Below are positions 48,702 through 56,029 of a stretch of 64,000 nucleotides of DNA, in pieces. Both the position numbers and the translations under genes were made by a program. Location of the stretch: contig NZ_JAFJSY010000016.1 in NCBI RefSeq assembly GCF_019857225.1, forward strand, positions 140,375 through 204,374. Reading direction: 5' to 3'. The DNA is from Streptomyces plumbidurans (GTDB taxonomy: Bacteria > Actinomycetota > Actinomycetes > Streptomycetales > Streptomycetaceae). The notes beneath the pieces were generated by a model. The model made no database searches. It had not been told where the DNA came from and saw only the letters and a list, made by a program, of their open reading frames with translations. How positions within the stretch are numbered: position 1 is the first letter of the stretch; the number at the start of each line of letters is the position of its first letter.

Positions 48702-49634
48702 GTGAGCAGGTGGTCGACCGCCCTGGACCAGTGCGGCATCAGCGATCCTGCCCTGCGCAGGGACTACGGCCTGCAGCGCGCGGCGGTCCGGCGGTTCGCA
48801 GCCGCCGAGCACCTCGCGGTCCGGCTGCTCCTCCCGCCGCGGCTGCACCCCTCCGTCGTCGCGGCCGTCGCCTTCATGCACGAGACCGACGAGCGCATCG
48901 ACAGCGGGGAGACGAGCGCCCGGCAGGCGGCACTGCACTCCTGGGACGAGCAGGTCACAGCCGCGCTCAAGCAGCCAGGAAGCGCTGAGCAGCCCCTGTT
49001 GAGGGCCCTCGCGGACACCGCTCGCCGGCATCCCTTCATGGCGGCGCGTGTGCGGGACTTCCTCGACGGTGCGCCGACGGAGGTCGCCTGGTCCGGCTTC
49101 GACACCGAGGCCGAGTTCCAGGCGTACGTGGACAGTTACTGCTTGCCCGCCCTCATGCTCACGGCGTCGCTGCTCGAACTGGCGCCGTCCGCGGACGCGT
49201 TGACGTTCCGGGACGGCTGCAGGACCTTGATCGAGGCCATGCAGCGGATCGACTTCCTGGCGGACCTGTCCGAGGACGCCGCCGAGGGCCGAGTCGGTGT
49301 TCCGCGTGACGCGCTGGAACGGTTCGGTCTCGACATCGCGGACCTGGCGCGCGGCACAGGCGATCACCTGCCCGCCGTCGAGCGTCTGGTCGCCGACCAG
49401 GCACGCCTCGCCGGCACCGCGCTGGACTCCTGCCGCGACCTTCCGGACCTCGTCGAGCCGGAACAGCAGCCGTTCCTCGAAACGCTGATCGCGGTCCAGC
49501 GCCTGCGCCTGCGGGACGTGCAGCGCAAGGGCGCCGCGCTGCTGACACGCGGCGCGCGTCCGGACGTACTCGCGACCCTGCGCCTGCTGATGCACCAGCA
49601 CCGCGCCGCTCGACGACGGCGGCGTCAGTCCTGA
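48702..49634 (+). CDS. Phytoene/squalene synthase-family protein
   Basis: A 310-residue trans-isoprenyl diphosphate synthase-type protein. YGLQRAAVRRFAAAEHLAVRLLLP precedes FMHETDERIDSGE, whose DERID is the first DxxxD motif. AMQRIDFLADLSEDAAEGRVG contains a second DxxxD (DFLAD) followed by the VPRDALERFGLD segment typical of phytoene/squalene synthases. It should therefore join prenyl diphosphates head to head. GTG 48702 is preceded by AAGGAG. There is no desaturase, cyclase or farnesyl/geranylgeranyl synthase in this window, so the product is unknown. Confidence 0.75.
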   Translation: MSRWSTALDQCGISDPALRRDYGLQRAAVRRFAAAEHLAVRLLLPPRLHPSVVAAVAFMHETDERIDSGETSARQAALHSWDEQVTAALKQPGSAEQPLLRALADTARRHPFMAARVRDFLDGAPTEVAWSGFDTEAEFQAYVDSYCLPALMLTASLLELAPSADALTFRDGCRTLIEAMQRIDFLADLSEDAAEGRVGVPRDALERFGLDIADLARGTGDHLPAVERLVADQARLAGTALDSCRDLPDLVEPEQQPFLETLIAVQRLRLRDVQRKGAALLTRGARPDVLATLRLLMHQHRAARRRRRQS

Positions 49635-49669
49635 TCGCAGCGTCATTCCGAATCGCAGCGTCAGTCCGG
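49616..49669. repeat. 18-bp tandem repeats at the end of the synthase-like gene
   Basis: Three 18-bp units occupy 49616-49633 (diverged), 49634-49651 and 49652-49669. The last two share ATCGCAGCGTCA.TCCG. They span the stop codon (49632-49634) and continue into the intergenic gap, so they encode only the final residues. Confidence 0.65.
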
Positions 49670-49738
49670 GTGAGGTCGGCGCGCGCTGGGGCCGGCCGAC
49701 GGACAGGGCCTGGCCCGGGGCCGTAGGCCGCATCACCG

Positions 49739-50674
49739 TCATGCGCTGTGCCGGTGACCGGTGCAGGCACCGGTGGGCACCGGAGAGTGGGGCGTCGGGT
49801 CGGGCGCAGCCGCTCTTCCCCGCACGCGCTCGCCGACCGGTCGGCCGAGCAGGACTCCGGTCAGGACCAGGGCAAGTCCGCCCGCCTGTTGCAGAGTCAG
49901 GGCCTCACCGGCGACGACCGTGCCGAGCAGGACACCCGTGACGGGGTTGAGCAGCCCCACCAGCCCTACGGTCGCCGCAGGCAGTCGGCGCAGTCCGGCG
50001 AACCAGGCGGCGAAGGCGAGTGCCGTGGCGACCGTCGTGACGTAGCCGAAGGCGAGCGCGGCCGAGGCCTCGAGGGCGGGAGGCGCCCCTTCGACGACGA
50101 CCGCCACCGGCAGCAGAAGCAGACCGCCCGCGACGAGCTGCCAGGACGTGGCGGCGAGAACGTCGACCTGGTGGCTCCAGCGCTTGGCGAGGATGTACCC
50201 CAGCGACGACAGGATCAGGGCCGAGACCGAGGCGAGCACGCCGAGCGCGTTCACCCGCGTCACACCGGTGAGCAGCATGAGACACACGCCCACGATCCCG
50301 GCGGCCGAGCCCGCGAGATGGCGTGGCGCCGGGCGCTCGGCCAGGAGCGGCCAGGCCGTCAGCATCATCACCAGCGGTGACGTCGCCATGATCGTCGAGG
50401 CGAGGCTCGTGGGCAGCAGCTGAGCGGCTACGTAGACGAGGAAGAAGAAGACGCCCGTGTTGAGCGTGCCGAGGACCAGCGACTTCCACCACCAGGAGCC
50501 GTGCGGGCGCTTACGGGCGACCGCCAGCAGCAGGGCGCCGGCGGGCAGCGCCCGGATCACCGCCCCGTACAGCGGATCTCCCTCGGGGAGAAATTCGTGG
50601 GTGACGTAGTACGTCGTGCCCCAGGCCACGGGAGCGATCGCCGTGACCGCCGTCCACCGCAAGGTAGCTTCCAT
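49739..50674 (-). CDS. EamA-family (DMT) transporter
   Basis: A 311-residue transporter with ten helices and two EamA repeats: WGTTYYVTHEFLPEGDPLYG opens the first and VSALILSSLGYILAKRWS the second. PVTGVLLGTVVAGEALTLQQ is the second-repeat signature. Family members export amino acids or drug-like metabolites. The ATG (50674) is inside an 18-bp palindrome and the likely -10 element is seven bases upstream, suggesting a leaderless message. It is divergent from a MarR gene that very probably represses it. Confidence 0.88.
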   Translation of the reverse strand: MEATLRWTAVTAIAPVAWGTTYYVTHEFLPEGDPLYGAVIRALPAGALLLAVARKRPHGSWWWKSLVLGTLNTGVFFFLVYVAAQLLPTSLASTIMATSPLVMMLTAWPLLAERPAPRHLAGSAAGIVGVCLMLLTGVTRVNALGVLASVSALILSSLGYILAKRWSHQVDVLAATSWQLVAGGLLLLPVAVVVEGAPPALEASAALAFGYVTTVATALAFAAWFAGLRRLPAATVGLVGLLNPVTGVLLGTVVAGEALTLQQAGGLALVLTGVLLGRPVGERVRGRAAAPDPTPHSPVPTGACTGHRHSA

Positions 50675-50713
50675 GGAAGCTAATATACCTTCCTCGGAAG
50701 CTATAGTGAAGGC
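50665..50713. promoter_or_regulatory. MarR operator pair and divergent leaderless promoters
   Basis: TAGCTTCCATGGAAGCTA (50665-50682) is a perfect 18-bp palindrome that contains the eamA start codon. A second inverted repeat, CTTCC-TC-GGAAG (50689-50700), lies 21 bp away centre to centre, or two helical turns. A -10-like TATATT reads toward eamA (50687-50682) and TATAGT toward marR (50702-50707). Each ends seven bases before its ATG. Confidence 0.75.
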
Positions 50714-51217
50714 ATGGCTGACGACCTCGACCATGTGGCCCGGATCCAGGCGGAGTGGGCACGCGAGCGCCCGGACCTCGATGTGCGCCCACAGGGGGTG
50801 ATCGGCCGCCTCCATCGCCTCGGCGGACTGCTCACCGAGCAACTCTGCGTCGTCTACCGGCGGTTCGGCCTCAGCGAGGGTGAGTTCGACGTGCTGGCCA
50901 CGCTACGGCGCAGCGGTGAACCGTTCGAGCGGGCGCCGAGCGAGCTGTCGCAGCACACCATGGTGACCACCGGCGCCATGACCAAGCGGATCGACCGGCT
51001 GGAGCGCGCGGGCCTGGTGAGCCGACGGCGCTCCGAGACCGACGGGCGGGGCCGTGTCGTCGCGCTGACCGATGCCGGACGGGACCTGATCGACGCGGCC
51101 TTCACCGAGCACATGCGCAACGAACGGCGCCTGCTGGACGCGCTGACGGCCGAGGAGGCGGCGCATCTGGAGGCCCTGCTCACGGCCTGGCTCGGCCGGG
51201 TGGAGCCGCCGCAGTAA
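50714..51217 (+). CDS. MarR-family transcriptional regulator
   Basis: A 167-residue winged-helix regulator. VVYRRFGLSEGEFDVLATLR and PSELSQHTMVTTGAMTKRID (recognition helix) are followed by the wing RRRSETDGRGRVVALTDAG. No ribosome binding site lies at a usable distance before the ATG, and the -10 element is seven bases upstream, so the message is probably leaderless. It is divergent from eamA and most likely represses both genes through the two palindromes. Confidence 0.9.
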   Translation: MADDLDHVARIQAEWARERPDLDVRPQGVIGRLHRLGGLLTEQLCVVYRRFGLSEGEFDVLATLRRSGEPFERAPSELSQHTMVTTGAMTKRIDRLERAGLVSRRRSETDGRGRVVALTDAGRDLIDAAFTEHMRNERRLLDALTAEEAAHLEALLTAWLGRVEPPQ

Positions 51218-51288
51218 CGCCATCACGTCACCCCCACCGCGGCATGGGAGCATCCTGGTAGTCGTCCGAACGGCCGGGAGGTGACGGC

Positions 51289-51846
51289 ATGCGCTGGTGG
51301 ATTGCGGGTCTGACGGTTGCCGGACTGGTCGCGCTCGCGGCCTGCGGTGCGTCGTCAGGGGATGCGTCGAGTGCGGAGTCGTCGCCCACGCCGGTTCCGA
51401 CATCGCCGTCGACGTCGCCATCGACAACGCCCTCGCCCTCCCCCACCTCCACGCCCTCGACACCGCCCCCGTCCGCGCCCGCCTCCTCGCCCTCCACGGC
51501 CACCGGCAACTGCGTCGCCGGACATGTGCAGGTGACCGTCTCCCCCGGCGACTCACCCGTGCGGCAGCTGTGTGTGCGGCCCGGGACGGTCGTGTCGCTG
51601 GTGCTCGAGCCGCGGGTCGACGACCGGCGTTGGACGGCCGTGCACAGTTCGGCGGCGGTGTTCGTGGTGGCCGACGGCTGGCGGGTGGACGTGCACGGCA
51701 CCGCCCGTGCCACGCTGCGGTGCGCGGGCACCCGGGGCGGCAAGGCCAAGGTCACCGCGCTGGCGAAGGCGCCGGACGTGGCGGGTGCCGCGCGCGCCGT
51801 GTTCACGCTGGACATGAGCGTCGTGCCGTATCCGAAGGAGGGGTGA
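51289..51846 (+). CDS. Secreted lipoprotein with Ser/Thr/Pro-rich linker
   Basis: A 185-residue lipoprotein. The lipobox is ALAAC with lipidated Cys19. A low-complexity Ser/Thr/Pro linker of about 50 residues follows, then a compact C-terminal domain (NCVAGHVQVTVSPGDSPVRQLC and later LRCAGTRGG) with three cysteines, two of which could form a disulfide. I do not recognise the domain. It is anchored outside the membrane; its function is unknown. Confidence 0.75.
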   Translation: MRWWIAGLTVAGLVALAACGASSGDASSAESSPTPVPTSPSTSPSTTPSPSPTSTPSTPPPSAPASSPSTATGNCVAGHVQVTVSPGDSPVRQLCVRPGTVVSLVLEPRVDDRRWTAVHSSAAVFVVADGWRVDVHGTARATLRCAGTRGGKAKVTALAKAPDVAGAARAVFTLDMSVVPYPKEG

Positions 51847-51870
51847 CCCCTAAGACCGGGATCACCCCTC
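51838..51870. terminator. Convergent terminator between the lipoprotein and the BNR-repeat gene
   Basis: A 9-bp stem (GAGGGGTGA 51838-51846 with TCACCCCTC 51862-51870) encloses a 15-nt loop. It overlaps the last codons of the lipoprotein and lies just after the stop of the opposing gene, so it can serve both. Confidence 0.65.
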
Positions 51871-51886
51871 GTTCCTCAGTGGTGCG

Positions 51887-54523
51887 TCAGTGGCAGTCAC
51901 GCACCCGGGTCGTGAGGATGCCCCGGCCGTGCGTGGCCGCGTACAGGGTGGCGCCGTCGGGGCTCAGCTTCAGCTGGAGCACGGCGACGGCCGGAAGGGA
52001 GCCGACGCGCTGCCACTTGGTGTGGCCCGGCGCGCGGTACACGACGCCGAGATCGGTGGCGACGGCGAGACCGCCGTCGGGCGTGACGACCGCGGAGTTG
52101 GTCGGCACGTCCGGGAGGTTGGCGGAGATGTCCTTCCAGGTGGTGCCGCCGTCGGTGGACTCGAAGACGTGGCCGAAGCCGGCGCCCGGGCCCTCGGTCC
52201 AGTGCCGGGAGAAGCCGTTGACCGCGAGGAAGACGTGGTCGGCGTTCTTGGGGTCGATGGCGAAGCCACTGAGGTAGCGGTTCGGCACGGTCCCGTCCAC
52301 CGGCAGGCTGATGTCGTGCCAGCCGGTGCCGTCCGCGTTGCCGACGGAGATGCCGCGCGCGAAGCCCTGCTCGTTGCAGGGGCCGCACCAGGCCGCGTAG
52401 ACCTTGCCGCCCGAGGCAGCTAAGGCGGTCGCGGTCCGGCCTTCACCGAGGTCGTACACGCTCTTCCACTCGCTGCCGCTGCGGATGGCGTAGCCGTGGG
52501 ACTGCACCCACACATGACGGCCGCCCGCGACCCAGGCCGAGCTGTTCTTCAGGTCGGCCGCGAGCGGGGCGGTGAAGCGGGCCTCACCGGTGGCGCTGTC
52601 GGCCGGGGCGATGTCGTACGAGGTCGCCTTGCTCGGGTCGTCGACCCAACTGCCGTCGTTGACGGCGCAGTTCTGGGTCACCTGGATGGCGAGGTAGACG
52701 TACTCCTGGGCGATGTTGCAGCCGTTGGCCGGGTCGGTGAGGGTGTCGCCGCCGTCACCGCCGAAGTTGGAGCCCATCACCTTGTCGTTGCTGCGCAGGA
52801 TCGACTGGCCGTTGTCCTGCAGGCCGCCGGTGACGGCAACGCCGTGGTGGCCGGGGTCCTTGCCGATGCCCACCGAGTAGTACTGCAGGGTGTCGATGGA
52901 GCCGTCGTTGAGCGACACCCAGTCGGTGGCGTGCCCGGCGGAGTCCTCGGAGCCGTTGACCGGGCGCCGGTATGCGCCGCCGTCGTCGCCGACGTAGACG
53001 ACGCTCTTGCCGTGGTAGCGGCCGATGGCCACGCCGTGCTGGTCGGCGTGCGTGGTCTGGCTGCAGTCGCCGGTCTGCTTGCCCGGGTCGATGCTCCAGC
53101 AGGGGAACGGGAAGTTCCAGTACGGGCCCACGGCCGACCAGTCGGCACCGCCGTCCTTGGACTCGAAGACCTCCTCCAGGCCCGCGTACACATGCTGGGG
53201 GTCGGCGGGGTCGACGGTCAGGAACTGGTTGTACCAGGCCTGTACGCCGGGCATGTAGCCCGCGTCCGTCAGCGCGGAGCCGTCAGCGGCCAGCTGCTTG
53301 TAGTCGGCGACCTTCGTCCAGGGCCCGAACGGCGAAGCGGCGCTGTAGATGCCCTCCAGATTGCTGTCCGGGTTGGTCGCCAGCTGCTCGGGCGACTGGT
53401 CGATGGCGTAGTAGCGCGAACCGTCGGCGGAGTGGGCGAAGGTGACCGTGCCGACGTTGTCCGGGTCGGTCGGCATGTCGCCGAAGCCGCTGGTGATCCG
53501 CGTCCAGCTGCCGCCGGATCTGGTGTAGAAGCCGTTGTAGTCGTCGCCGCTGCGCCAGCCGACCGCGAGGATGACCTTGGACGGGTCCTTGGGGTCGATG
53601 GCGATGTCGTTGGTGATGTTCTTGTACGCGGCGTCGTCGTCGTGCGCCTTCGAACCGCCCGGCAGATATTCGGGGTTGGGCGCGAACTCGAGCTTCCAGG
53701 CACCGCGCAGGCTCTTGGTGGAGTGGCTCCACACGCCTTCGCTGGTGGCCGCCCACACCTTGCCGCCGCCGAACCGCAGTTGGCGGACGGTCGTGCTCTC
53801 CAGCTGGTCGCCGCCGACCCGGTTGCGTGCGGAGAAGGTGCCGCGGTGGGGGTCGGACAGCACGTACACACCGCTGCCGAGATAGGCGTCGGCGTTGGTG
53901 TTGGCCTCGCCGGTGCCCAGCCAGAGGCGTCCGCCGCCGTCCAGGGCGAGCGCGCCGGTGGACTGCGTGGAGAGCCGGTCGCTGATGGGCTGCCAGTGGC
54001 CGCCGCCGGTTCTCGACCGCCACACTCCCCCGCCGGCGCTGCCCGCGTAGACGTAGCCGTGGTCGTCCGCGGCCATCGCCGCCATGCGGCCGGTGACGAG
54101 GCCGGAGCCGCCGCTGGAGTTGGAGTCGATGTCGCGGTAGCGCGGGTCGTCGGAGTCGTAGGGCAGATGGGTGATGTCGCGCCAACTGCCGCCGGTGCGG
54201 GGCAGCTTGCTCAGGCTCTCGAAGGCGGCGCCGTAGGCGCCCGGAGCGACGATGCCCGGAGCGGTGCGGGCCTCGGCGTACTGGTCCGCGCCCTCGGCTA
54301 TCTCGTCGGCCTCGCCGCCGTCGTCACCGTCGTCCGCCTTCAGCTTGGGCGTGGCCGCGTCGGCCGACTGCTGGCGTTCGTCGGCGAGTTGAGCGAGCGT
54401 GCGGGCCCCGAAGGGGTCGGTGTGGCGGCCGGGCGCCGCGCTCGCGGGTATGGCGAGGAGCCCGGCGGTGGCGGTGATGGCACAGATCGTGAGCCATCGT
54501 CTTCTGCGGGTTCGTGCTGGCAT
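51887..54523 (-). CDS. Secreted BNR/sortilin-type beta-propeller protein (possible glycosidase)
   Basis: An 878-residue exported protein. It starts MPARTRRRRW followed by a hydrophobic core and an AAPG-type signal-peptide cleavage site. The rest holds many BNR/Asp-box-like repeats (VWRSRTGGGHW, VFESKDGGADWS, VFESTDGGTTWKD), as in xyloglucanase and sialidase-like beta-propellers. I see no clear catalytic pair that would assign a glycoside hydrolase family, so an oligosaccharide-binding or proteolysis role is also possible. GGGAGGATTTG precedes ATG 54523. A terminator separates it from the GH43 gene upstream on this strand. Confidence 0.72.
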   Translation of the reverse strand: MPARTRRRRWLTICAITATAGLLAIPASAAPGRHTDPFGARTLAQLADERQQSADAATPKLKADDGDDGGEADEIAEGADQYAEARTAPGIVAPGAYGAAFESLSKLPRTGGSWRDITHLPYDSDDPRYRDIDSNSSGGSGLVTGRMAAMAADDHGYVYAGSAGGGVWRSRTGGGHWQPISDRLSTQSTGALALDGGGRLWLGTGEANTNADAYLGSGVYVLSDPHRGTFSARNRVGGDQLESTTVRQLRFGGGKVWAATSEGVWSHSTKSLRGAWKLEFAPNPEYLPGGSKAHDDDAAYKNITNDIAIDPKDPSKVILAVGWRSGDDYNGFYTRSGGSWTRITSGFGDMPTDPDNVGTVTFAHSADGSRYYAIDQSPEQLATNPDSNLEGIYSAASPFGPWTKVADYKQLAADGSALTDAGYMPGVQAWYNQFLTVDPADPQHVYAGLEEVFESKDGGADWSAVGPYWNFPFPCWSIDPGKQTGDCSQTTHADQHGVAIGRYHGKSVVYVGDDGGAYRRPVNGSEDSAGHATDWVSLNDGSIDTLQYYSVGIGKDPGHHGVAVTGGLQDNGQSILRSNDKVMGSNFGGDGGDTLTDPANGCNIAQEYVYLAIQVTQNCAVNDGSWVDDPSKATSYDIAPADSATGEARFTAPLAADLKNSSAWVAGGRHVWVQSHGYAIRSGSEWKSVYDLGEGRTATALAASGGKVYAAWCGPCNEQGFARGISVGNADGTGWHDISLPVDGTVPNRYLSGFAIDPKNADHVFLAVNGFSRHWTEGPGAGFGHVFESTDGGTTWKDISANLPDVPTNSAVVTPDGGLAVATDLGVVYRAPGHTKWQRVGSLPAVAVLQLKLSPDGATLYAATHGRGILTTRVRDCH

Positions 54524-54638
54524 CAAATCCTCCCGAGCGGGTGTGGATACTGCCGTCGCAGGAGACCCGATCACCGCACGGACCGGAGTGTCTGACTTTT
54601 GGCCAATTTTTTGTCCGGAACCTGTCACCGCGACGGCC
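54524..54638 (-). promoter_or_regulatory. Upstream region of the BNR-repeat gene
   Basis: An AT-rich patch around 54590-54620 (TTTTGGCCAATTTTTTG) breaks the very GC-rich background and includes the palindrome TTGGCCAA. It is the likely promoter or operator region for the BNR-repeat gene. No other gene fits here. Confidence 0.45.
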
Positions 54639-54669
54639 GAGGGGGAGACCGGCCGTTGGTCTCCCCCTC
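54639..54669 (-). terminator. Terminator after the second GH43 gene
   Basis: GAGGGGGAGACC (54639-54650) and GGTCTCCCCCTC (54658-54669) form a perfect 12-bp stem with a 7-nt loop, five bases beyond the stop codon of the gene ending at 54674 on the minus strand. Confidence 0.8.
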
Positions 54670-54673
54670 TCCG

Positions 54674-56029
54674 TCAGGCGACTTCGATGCTGTCGAGTTC
54701 CGCGTACAGCTCGCCCTTGCCGAGACGGATCGTGTTCCAGCCCTCGTGCAGGTCGACGGAGACCGCCGTGTAATGCCAGTTGTCCCAGCCGGTGTACGGG
54801 TAGCGGACCTCGCCCGCGGCGGTGCCGTTCACGGTGAGACGGTGCGAGGAAGCCGCGGGTGAACCGGCGGCGTCCAGCGAGCCGTTGCCGTAGCGGACCG
54901 TGAGGGTGTGCGATCCGGTGGCGGGGGTGAAGACCGAGAACTCCACATAGCTGTCGTCGTTGTCGATGTGCCCGACGGCCCGGCCGTCCAGCGCGCCCGT
55001 GGCGTCCCGTACGGCGGCGTCGTGCACCGCCGCGTTCTCCGCCTGGTAGATCACCTTGCTGCCGTCGACGACCGGATAGCCGTTCGCCCAGCCGAGGTCC
55101 GCGACATACAGGGAGCGGTGGGTGCGGTCGGCGTTCCAGCCGTGGAAGACGATCCGGTCGCGGCCGTCGGGTCCGGTCACCACGTCCTGCCCACCGGGTC
55201 CGTGGACGGTCCCGGAGAAGGAGTCGGTGGTCATCAGCGGGGCGGCGGCCTTGGTGTAGGGGCCGGTGAGGCTGTCGGCCACCGCGTAGGACGTCTTGTA
55301 GCGGTCGTCGCCGTAGAAGTCCGCCGAGTAGAACAGCACATAGTGGCCCGCTCGGTTCACCAGGGTCGGCGCCTCGACGAGGCCGCCCTCCCAGGAGCGG
55401 TCGGCGTGGACGAGCGGGACGGGACTGCCGGTGGTGCGGGTGCCGTCCCAGGCGACCTCCTGCAGATACAGCCAGGTGTCCAGGCCGCAGCAGTTGCCGT
55501 CGTTCTTCCACAGCAGATAGCGGTGGCCGTTCTCGGTGTACGTCGACGGGTCGATCGCGCCGCCCTGTGCGGCCGGGCACACCAGCGGAGCGTCACCGAC
55601 CGGGGTGAACTGGCCGTCCGGGGACGCCGATCGGGCCACCCCGATGCACTGCCGGTCGCTCGCCCGGTCCCGGGCGACGTAGTACATGGTGAAGCCGGCT
55701 CCGTTGTCGAAGACGTCGGGCGCCCACACCAGGGAGCGGTCCGACTTGGCCCAACTGCCCACGCCGGCAAGGGCGTCGGCGGAGGCCATCGTCCAGTTCA
55801 CCAGGTCGGTGGAGGTGGCGTGCTGGATGTACTTGCCGTCGGCGTTGGTGGAGTAGGCGTGATACGTGGTGCCCACCTGCACCACGTCGGGGTCGGCGAA
55901 GTCCCGGTCCATGACGAGGCGGGCCCCGTCCGAGGCGGCCGCGGGTGTAGCGGACAGGCCGAGCGTCGCGGCGACCAGGACCGTCACGGTCGCGGCGAGG
56001 CGTCTGAAGTGCCTTATGCATGCGCTCAC
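54674..56029 (-). CDS. Secreted GH43-family glycosidase with C-terminal CBM-like domain
   Basis: A 451-residue exported enzyme: a signal peptide with an ATLGLSATPAAAS cleavage region, a five-bladed GH43 propeller (about residues 35-300), then a jelly-roll-like carbohydrate-binding module (about 305-450). Candidate GH43 catalytic residues are Asp in FADPDVV, the pKa-modulating Asp in GAIDPSTY and the general-acid Glu in VEAPTLV. The GTG start at 56029 overlaps the previous stop by 4 bp (GTGA), so it is coupled to the upstream GH43. It probably removes arabinofuranosyl or xylosyl units from hemicellulose. Confidence 0.82.
   Translation of the reverse strand: MSACIRHFRRLAATVTVLVAATLGLSATPAAASDGARLVMDRDFADPDVVQVGTTYHAYSTNADGKYIQHATSTDLVNWTMASADALAGVGSWAKSDRSLVWAPDVFDNGAGFTMYYVARDRASDRQCIGVARSASPDGQFTPVGDAPLVCPAAQGGAIDPSTYTENGHRYLLWKNDGNCCGLDTWLYLQEVAWDGTRTTGSPVPLVHADRSWEGGLVEAPTLVNRAGHYVLFYSADFYGDDRYKTSYAVADSLTGPYTKAAAPLMTTDSFSGTVHGPGGQDVVTGPDGRDRIVFHGWNADRTHRSLYVADLGWANGYPVVDGSKVIYQAENAAVHDAAVRDATGALDGRAVGHIDNDDSYVEFSVFTPATGSHTLTVRYGNGSLDAAGSPAASSHRLTVNGTAAGEVRYPYTGWDNWHYTAVSVDLHEGWNTIRLGKGELYAELDSIEVA

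Noticed and set aside
52496..54595. A 699-codon plus-strand frame opposite the BNR-repeat gene
   Set aside because: It is valine/glycine-rich with no recognisable motif. The minus-strand gene has a signal peptide, repeats and ribosome binding site.
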